Below, piece by piece: positions 28,001 to 37,000 of a stretch of 37,070 bases of DNA. The position numbers were made by a program, and so were the translations under genes. The notes beneath the pieces are model-generated. The model saw only the letters and a list, made by a program, of their open reading frames with translations. It had not been told where the DNA came from and made no database searches. The DNA comes from SIAJ01 sp036266155 (lineage in GTDB: Bacteria > Planctomycetota > Planctomycetia > Gemmatales > Gemmataceae), in the NCBI GenBank assembly GCA_036266155.1, contig DATANR010000461.1, positions 1-37,070 of the forward strand, in the 5' to 3' direction. How positions within the stretch are numbered: position 1 is the stretch's first letter; each line of letters opens with the position of its first letter.

Positions 28001-31000
28001 TGTCGGTATTGTTGGCGGTGTTGGGATCGAACTGGTCAGCATCGGCGATCGAGGCGGTGTTCGTCTTCGCATCCGGACTGACGACGCGGGCGGCGATCGT
28101 CAACGTCTGGGGCCCTTCGACGAGCACGGTGCCGACCGTCCACACACCGGTCACCGGGTTGTAGGTCCCTTGTGTGGCCGTCGCGGAGACGAAGTTTGTG
28201 CCGGCGGGGAGCAAGTCTTGCAGCACGACGCCGGTGGCGTTGTCCGGGCCGGCGTTGGTCACGCGAATGGTGTACGTGATCGTGTCGCCGACGTTGGGAG
28301 TCGGATTGCTCACCCGCTTGAACACCACCACGTCGGCCTGCAGCGGCGTTTCAGTGGCGCTGGCCTGGTTGTTGCCGCCGTTGGGGTCGAACTGGTCGGC
28401 CGCCGTAATCGTCGCGGTATTGGTCTGCCCGAGCGGGCTGACAACCTTGGCTTGAAGGATGAGTGTCGTTGTCGCGCCGGCTGTCACCGTGCCCACGTCC
28501 CACAAGCCGCTGGCCGGTGCGTACGTCCCCTGAACTGGGGCGGCGGCGACGAGCGTCAGCCCCGGCGGCAGCAGGTCGCGGACCGTGACGTCGGTGGCGT
28601 CGTTGGGGCCGGCGTTCGTCAAGCGAACGGTGAAGGTGATCGTGTCGCCGACATTCGGCCGGGCGTTGTTCACGGACTTGGTCAGCCGCAAGTCGGCCTG
28701 CTGTGGCGTCTCGGTGACGCTGGCCTGGTTGTTGGATGAGTCGGGGTCGTACCGATCCGAAGCAGTCACCGTGGCCGTGTTGGTCCGCGCCTCGGCGACG
28801 TCCACCCGGGCCAGAAGTGTAAGCGTTTGGGGCGTTCCGGGATCGACCGTGCCGACACTCCAGATCCCGGTCGCGGGGTCATAACCACCCTGGCTGCGGA
28901 GGCCGGAGATGTAGGTGAGACCGGGCGGCAGCACGTCGGTCACCTGCACGTTGGTGGCAGCGTCGGGACCGTTGTTGGTAATGGTGACGGTGAAAGTGAT
29001 CGTATCGCCGACGTTGGGCGTCGCATCGCTCACGACCTTGGTCAGGGCCAGGTCGGCCTGGAGCGGCGTCTCGGCGGCGCTGGCGCTATTGTTGGCGGTG
29101 TTGGGATCGAATTGATCGGCGCGGCCGATCGACGCGGTATTGTTGCGGGTATTTGGACTGTCCACCCGGGCCTGGATTAGCAGCGTGGCGGCGGCCGCGG
29201 GGGCGACCGTGCCGGCGTTCCAGACGCCCGTGGCCGAGTTGTAGGAGCCCTGACTGGGAGTCGCCGAGACGAAGCTGAGGCCCGCGGGCAACAAGTCGTT
29301 CACCAGTACGTTGGTGGCCGCGTCCGGTCCAAGGTCGGTCAGCGTGATGGTGAAGGTGACGACGTCGCCGACGTCGGGCTGGGGGTTGCTGACGCTCTTG
29401 GTCAACCGCATGTCGGCCTGTTCGGGCGTCTCGGTGGCGCTTGCCGTATTGTTGGCCGTGTTCGGGTCGAACTGGTCGGCGTGGGAAATTGTCGCCGTGT
29501 TCGTCCGGGCGGCGGGGCTGACAACCTTGGCCACGATCGCCAGGGTGAGGGTCGCGCCAGTCGCAACCGTGCCGACGTTCCACAGCCCTGTTCCGGGCGT
29601 GTACGTCCCCTGGCTGGGGGCTGCCGATACGAAGGTCAAGCCAGCGGGGAGCAGGTCGGTCACCTGCACGTTGGTGGCCGAGTGCGGGCCGGTGTTCGTC
29701 AGTGTGACGGTAAAGGTGACCTGATCGCCCACATTGGGCGTGGCGTCGCTGACCGCTTTCGAAACCGCTATGTCGGCGGCCTGAGGATCGGCCGAAGTGC
29801 TGTCCGTGTTGTTGCCCGTGTTCGGATCGAACTGTTTTCCGGTAATCGTGGCCGTGTTGACGATGCTGGCCGGCGCGACCACGGTAGCCGTAATGACCAG
29901 AGTCGCGGCCGCTCCGGAAGCGATGGTGCCGGTCGCCCAGATGCCGGTGCCGCTGTTGTAGGTTCCCTGGCTGGGATTCGCCGACACAAAGGTCACGCCC
30001 GCGGGCAGCAGGTCAGTGACGCTAACCCCGGTGGCAGCGTCCGGGCCGGCGTTCGAGGCCGTAAGTGTGAAGGTGATGGTGTCGCCGACGTTGGGCGTCG
30101 GGTTGCTGACGGATTTGTCGATGGACAGGTCGGCCTGCTGTGGTGTCTCGGTAGCGCTGCCCGAGTTGTTGCCGGTGTTCGGGTCGAACTGGTCGGCGTG
30201 GGTAATTGTTGCTGTGTTGGTTCTGGTGGCGGGGCTTGTGACCGTGGTCGTGAGCGTCAAGGTGGCGATAGCGCCGTTGGCGACGGCACCCACGATCCAC
30301 AAGCCGGTGCCCGACGTGTATGTTCCCTGACTGGGGTTGGCCGACACGAAGGTCAACCCTGCCGGCAACAGATCGGTGACCTGCACGCCGCTCGCGTTGT
30401 CGCTTCCGCCGTTCGTGAGAGTCACGGTGAAGGTAATCTGGTCGCCGACATTCGGGGTCGCGTTGCTCACGGACTTCATGACGGCCAGGTCGGCACTTTT
30501 CGGCGTCTCGGTGGCGCTGGCCTGGTTGTTGTTGCCATCCGGGTCGTACTGGTCGGCGTCGGTGATTTGGGCGGTGTTGGTCCGCGCCTGCGGGCTGACG
30601 ACCGTGGCGACGAGTTGCAACGTCTGAGGGACGCCGGCCGACACCGTGCCGACTGTCCAAACTCCGGTCGCCGCGGTATAGGTGCCCTGGCTGGGGGTCG
30701 CCGACACGAAGGTCAATCCGGCCGGCAACAAGTCGCGCAGTAGTACGTTGGTGGCCGCGTTGGGGCCGGCGTTGCTCAAAGTAATGGTGAAGGTGATCTG
30801 GTCGCCAACGTTTGGTGTTGGGTTGCTCACCGTCTTCGCCACGGCGAGGTTGGCCTGCTGTGGCGTCTCGGTAGCACTGCCGGTGTTGTTGCCAGTGTTG
30901 GGGTCGACCTGGTCGAGCGCGGAAACGGTTGCCGTATTCGTCGCAGCATTGGGCGAATCCACGCGGGCGGCGATCGCCAGGGTCCGCGAAGCGCCGGCGG

Positions 31001-34000
31001 GCACGGCGCCGACAATCCAGAGCCCGCTCGCCGGGATGTAGGTGCCCTGCGAGGGGGTGGCCGACACGAAGGTCAATCCGGGAGGCAGCGTATCGGTAAC
31101 GCGAACACCCGTGGCATCCTGCGGACCGTTGTTGGTAAGCGTGACCGTGAAGGTGATGGTGTCGCCGACGTTGGGCGTCGGATTACTGACAACCTTGGTG
31201 ACGGCTAGGTCCGCCGGGTACACGTAGGTGATGGTGACAGTAGCGGGGTTGGAGACCAGCCCCGTCTTGTCCTGAACCGTGTAGTTGATGGGGGTCGGAT
31301 TGCTGGCAAAGCCAACGACGGGGAAGAAGGTGACATTGCCCAGATCGTCCACCTGCCAGAAGCCTTCGCCTGGAACCGTGCGGGTGGTCTGCCGGCCGGG
31401 CGTCGCCGGGTCGAGGTCGACCGTGGCGGGGTCAATGTCATTGTTCGGGTCGGTGTCGTTGCCGGTCACGTTCAGGGTCACCGGCCCCGGCGCGTTATTC
31501 AGCGAGCTGTCATTGACCGCCACTGGGGGGAGCTGGACGTAGTCCACCGTGACGGTGGCCGGGTTCGAGGTGTTGCCGTCGTCGTCCTGCACCGTGTACT
31601 GGATCGGCGTCGGGTCACCGGTAAAGCCGGCTGCCGGCGTGAAGGTAATCGCGCCCGTCGTCGTGTTCACGCTCCAGGTGCCCTGACCGGGCACCACCAG
31701 CGGGGCGCCTGGGAACGGTGTGCCGACGATCTGGACCGTCGTGGCGACCACGATATCGCCGGTGGTATCGTTGGCTAGCACGGGCACGGTTACCGCCGTC
31801 CCCGTCGTGTTGCCGCTGGAGCTGTCATTCGTCGCGACCGGGACGTAGTCGATGGTGATCGTGGCCTGGTTAGACACCCGCCCGGTGGCGTCGTTGACCG
31901 TGTAAGTGATGGGTGTGGGATCTTTCGTGAAGCCGGCCACGGGCGTAAAGGTCACATTGCCGTCGCTGTCCGCCGTCCAGGTTCCCTGGCCCGCCACTGT
32001 CCGTGTCGTCTGCTGGCCTGCCGTGCTGGGGTCCAGGTCCACCGTATTGGGATCGATATCGAGATTGGGGTCCGTGTCGTTAGCGGTCACATTCAACGTG
32101 ACCGGTCCCGCCGAGTTGTGCAGCGAACTGTCGTTGACGGCCACGGGGCTTTGTGCCGCGGCGCCAGGAGTCAGCGTGATCGTGGTCTGATCATCTTCCG
32201 ATGTCACATTGTTGTTGGGCGTCGAATCCGGATCGAACTGTTGGCTGACCGTCACTTGCGCGGTGTTGGTATAAGGCCCGGCGGTGTTCACGTTGGCGGA
32301 AATGCTCAGCGTTCGTGACGCTCCTGGCGCCACGACGCCGGCAAGCCACTTTCCCGTGACCGGGTCATACGCGCCGCCGCTGTCGTCACTGACGTAAGTG
32401 AAACCGGCGGTGAGCTTGTCCACGAGTTCCACGCCATTGGCGAAGTCAGGGCCGGCGTTGGTAACGGTCACGATGAAAACAACGTCATCGCCGACCGTCA
32501 GCGTGCCGCTCTCATCGTTGTCGCCGTCGAGGACAGCCGTCTTGGTGACGCTCAGGTCCGCGATGAATGGCGCGGCAACGGCGTTGTCATCCTCGGTGCT
32601 TGAGTTGTTATTGGGCGTGCTGTCCGGGTCGAAACTGCCGGAAGCGGAAACCTGAGCGTAATTCGTGTAGGCACTGGTGGGCTTGCCGCCGACAAGGGTG
32701 GCAACGATGCTCAGCGTCGGCGTGGAGAGCACGGTGACCGTGCCGACGTTCCAGTCGCCGCTCCCGCTGGTGTAAGTGCCCTGGTTGGCTGTGGCGCTGA
32801 AGAACGTGTAGCCGGCCGGCAAGAGGTCCTTGACGTGCACATTCGCCGCGTCGGTGGGACCCAGGTTGTTAAGCGTGAGCGTGAAGGTCACCCGGTCGCC
32901 GATGCTGACGTCGCCGCTGCCGTCCAGGTCCGAGGTCAGCGTCAGCGTCTTGTCCAGGCTCAGATCGGACTTCGGCTGCACCGGCGGCGTCACGGTGGCG
33001 TAATCGTCCTCGGTCGTCACATCGTTGTCGGGCGTGCTGTCCGGGTCGAAGCTGTCGCTGCTGTGGACCTGGGCCACGTTGGCGTACGTCCCGCCCGGGC
33101 CGACGATGGCCGTGATGTGCAGGACGGCGGTGTTGCCGGGCGTTGTGGCGCCGATCGTCTTACCGATGGTCCAGATGCCAGTCCCAATGGCATAGGTGCC
33201 GCCGTTGATCGCGGCGTCGTCGCTGACGTACTGGTAACCATTGGGCAGCAGGTCCTCGACGGTGAGGTTGTACGCTGGGTTGGGGCCGCTGTTGGTGGCG
33301 GTCACGGCAAAGACGATCCGGTCGCCGGGCGTGAGCGTGCCGCTGCCATCGAGGTCGGTGAAGGTGAAGCTCTTGCCGAGCGACACATCCGCGATGGGCA
33401 CGATGGGATCGGAATCGACGGCGGTGTTGTTGCCGGTATTCGGATCAACAAGGCCTGCCGGGGGCAGGACCGTCGCGAAGTTGGTCAGAGTGCCGATGGC
33501 GGTGGGGTTGAGCGTGCCCTTGACGGTGTAAGTGACCGTGCCGCCCACTGGGACATTGAGGGTGCCGCTGATGCTGTTGCCGCTGCCGCTGGCGGGCGTG
33601 ACGCCGGCCCCGCCGGCGACTGTCGTCGTGAAGGTGACGCCCATTAGCAGGGCTGGAACATTATCGGTGAAGGCCGCGCCGATGACCGCATTTGGGCCGG
33701 CGTTGGTGACGGTGATGGTGTAGGTGACGGCACCCCCCGGCTGGACGTTGACGAGGCCGTCGGTCTTGGTGATCTGCAGATCGGCCTGCGGGTTGCTCAC
33801 GATCGGGGTCGTATCGCTGGCCGTGTTGTTGGCCGGGGTCGGGTCCGGCCCACCATCGCCAGCATCGGCGATCGAGACAGTGTTGGCGATCTGCGTTACG
33901 CCGCCGGGCAACGGCGACGCCACGTTCACCGCGAAAGTCGCGGTGCCGCTGGCGCCCGCCGCCAGATTGCCGATGGACAGCGCGAATAGGCCGCCTCCCT

Positions 34001-37000
34001 CCGAGTCCCAGGCGCCGAAGCTGGAGGCGCTGTTGAACGTGGTGTTGGCCGGCAGTTGCTCGGTGATCACGACGCCGTCGGCGTTCTGGGTGCCGACGTT
34101 GCTGTAGGTGATCTGGTAAAGAACAACACCGCCGGCCAGCGTGGAGGTGCCGCCGTCGGACTTGGTGATGACGAGGTCCGGCGCGGCGTTGACCGGCGTG
34201 TCGTCCACTCCCAGGTTGTTATTCGGGTTGGTGTCGGCCCCGTGCGTCCCGTCGTCGGTGATCTGCACCGTGTTGCTGATCTGCTCCAGGGCAGCGGGGA
34301 CCGGACTCGGCATCGTCACGGCGAACACGACCGAGCCGTTGGCCCCGACGCCCAGGTTGCCGATCGCGAAGCGGAACGCGCCGCTGCCCAGCGCGACCCA
34401 GCCCGGCGTACTGGCGGCGGTGTTGAAAGTAGTACCGGGCGGCAAGAACTCGGTGAGCACCACCCCGGTCGCATTCGCCAGGCCCGCGTTCGAGTAGTTG
34501 ATCGTGTAAGCCACCGTGCCGCCGGCGCTCACCGTCGCGCCGCCGTCCGACTTGGACACGACCAGGTCCGGCGCGGCCGTCGCAATGATGGCGGTCTGGC
34601 GGGTGGCCGTCACCCCTTCAGTGCCCTCGTGGGCCGTGACGGTGATGGAGAAGGTGTCGCCCTGGGGCGGGGTCCAGGCGAGCTCATAGGTCTTCGTACC
34701 GGCCGTCGAGGCCACGACGTTGGCGTCGGTCAACGTCGTCGACAGCACGGTGGCGCCTGAGGAATTCTTGATGACGACGTCGGCGCCGGTGATGTCTGAC
34801 GCGCCGAATGGATCACTGAGCGTGAAGCGAACGAACGCGGGCAGACCGGCGGGAGTGGAGGTGATCGGCGAGCCGGCGGGGTAAGCCGCCCCGTAAACAT
34901 TCAGGGAATCGACTGCGATGCCCGTGACCGTGGCGAGTTGCACCTGCGACGGGAAGGTATTGCTGTCGTACAGGATGTTGAACGCATAACTCGAGTCGAA
35001 GTCGGTGAGCGTCAGGCTAATCTGGTTGCCCGTCGGGACGGTCACGTTGTTCGGGATCGTTCCAGTCCACTCGAGCTTGAAGATGCCGCCGCCCAGCGCG
35101 GTCACGGTCGGCGGTGCCGGCAGCGTCACGGCGTTTGTGCCGCCCTGGCTCAGGGATACGGCGAGCTTCGGGCTAGCCGGCAGGGTCCCGCTGATGAGCT
35201 GGATGTAGGTTGTGACCTTCACCGCAGCGCCCTGGGGTACAACGAACGGCGCCGCCATGGGCGCGGTTTGCGTGAAGGTCGTCGAGGTCGTCACGGTGCC
35301 GGGCAGATAGCGGTCCCAGAAGAAGCTGAACGGTTGCCCGTTTTGCGAGTTGGTATTGGCCTCAAGTTGAGTGAACGGCGCGAACGCACTGCCGGTCCAC
35401 AAGTCGGCGCGCAGGTCCTTGATGTCGTCGTTGACCATCAGCATAATCTGGTCGGAATACGGGTTGGAGTTCAGCGTGATCGCGCGCGACACCTTGTTGT
35501 TGAAGGAGTTGCCGAAATTGGTGCCCGCGGACCAGGCGCCGGCGGTGAAAGTTCGGAATTGCAGCTCGGTGGTGTTGGTATTCTCGTTGTTCTGATAGAC
35601 CGCCAGGGCATCGCCCGATTTGCTCTCGAAGGCGACGGCGATCTCGAGGTTGTTGTTATTGTCTACCCCGTCCTGGACGCCGAGCGTGGAGGTGCCCCAG
35701 GCCGTGCCGTTCCAAACGTTTATCCACGCGTCCTTGCCGTTGCTCTCCACGCCCAGCACGATCCGGTTGCTGTTGGGATCGCCGGCCACGACGGTCCACT
35801 GAGCGTAGTTGTTAGAGCCCGCCGGAGCCGCGAGCGTGGCCGGCGCACTCCAGGCGGAGCCGTTCCAGAGGTTGTAGCCGACCGCCCCGGCCGTCCCCGA
35901 GGCGTAGACCACCATCGCGCGCCCGGTCTGCTGCTCGTAGACGACGTTCGCGTCCGTGAAGTTGTGGCTGCCGTTGTTGTCGACCTGGATCTGGTTGCCC
36001 CAGCTCGAGCCGTTCCAGACTAGCGCCCGGTCCACCTCGTTCTTGTCGGTGACCGTGATGACGATTTCATTCGAGCCCGCCAGCGGATTGGCGGCGATGC
36101 GAATCTGGCGCGGCTCGGTGCCCGTGTACGCGGGGATCGTCGCCGCGTTGGTCCAGGAAGTGCCATTCCAGAGGCTAAAGTTGAGCGTTGCGCCGGTATT
36201 CCACACCAGCATGGCCCGGCCGCTGTTCGTCTCGTACGCGACCGCCGCTCCCCACCACTGAGGTTGGCTCGGAGCGCCCAGCTTTTGCGTGACAGTGCCA
36301 CCGATGTTGATCGCGATCGGCGTCCACGAACTGCCGTTCCAGATCGAGCCGCTGACGTGCTTGTCCGTGGTGACGCCGACCACGACCGCCTCGTTGCGCT
36401 TGGCCGAGGCCGCGCTCGCCATGGTCTCGTAACTGCCGCCGTCGGTCGCGGTCGTGCCCGGCGTGGCGAACGCGGTCAGGTTCCAGGGGCGATACTCCAA
36501 GTTCTTCCTGGAACTGTTGCTCCAGGTGGCCATGCCCGTGGAGTCGGGGCTGACGACCGGCATGACTGCCACCGACGACGTGGTCGTGTCGCCCGTGGCC
36601 ACTGGATCGACGCGGTCCATCCCTTGTCCGGGGTCGCTCAGGTAAAGCTGCTTGTTGACGGTCGCGACCGAGCCGCCCAGGAAGCTGAGACGCGACACTG
36701 CGGTGTTGCTGTTGCTGATGCCGTCGTTGACTGTCACGGCGATGACACGGTCGGTGGAATTCGGGAAAGTGAGGTTGTTGCTGTACTGCAGCGAGCCGAT
36801 CACCTGCTGGTACTGTGCCAGCGTCGCCGTGCCCGTCAGGGTAAAGCCGCCGTTGCCGTCCGACTTGACCGTGATGCCGAAGCTTCTGGCCAGCGTCTGG
36901 TTGATCAGCAGCGTTTCGGCCGTGCCGTCCGGGCGCGTGGTCAACTTGATCGCGGCTGACCTGATGACGGTGCCGTTGTCGGTGATCTGCGTGTCCGTGT

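Noticed and set aside
16110..31215. CRISPR-like or satellite repeat
   Set aside because: The period is a multiple of three, the frame is intact throughout and the units encode a known domain, so it is a coding tandem repeat.
16300..36960. Long plus-strand frames opposite the giant gene, for example 20433-21746 (437 codons)
   Set aside because: They repeat with the same period as the array, are Arg-, Gly- and Asp-rich nonsense translations, and exist because the repeat is G+C rich and lacks stop codons on the other strand.
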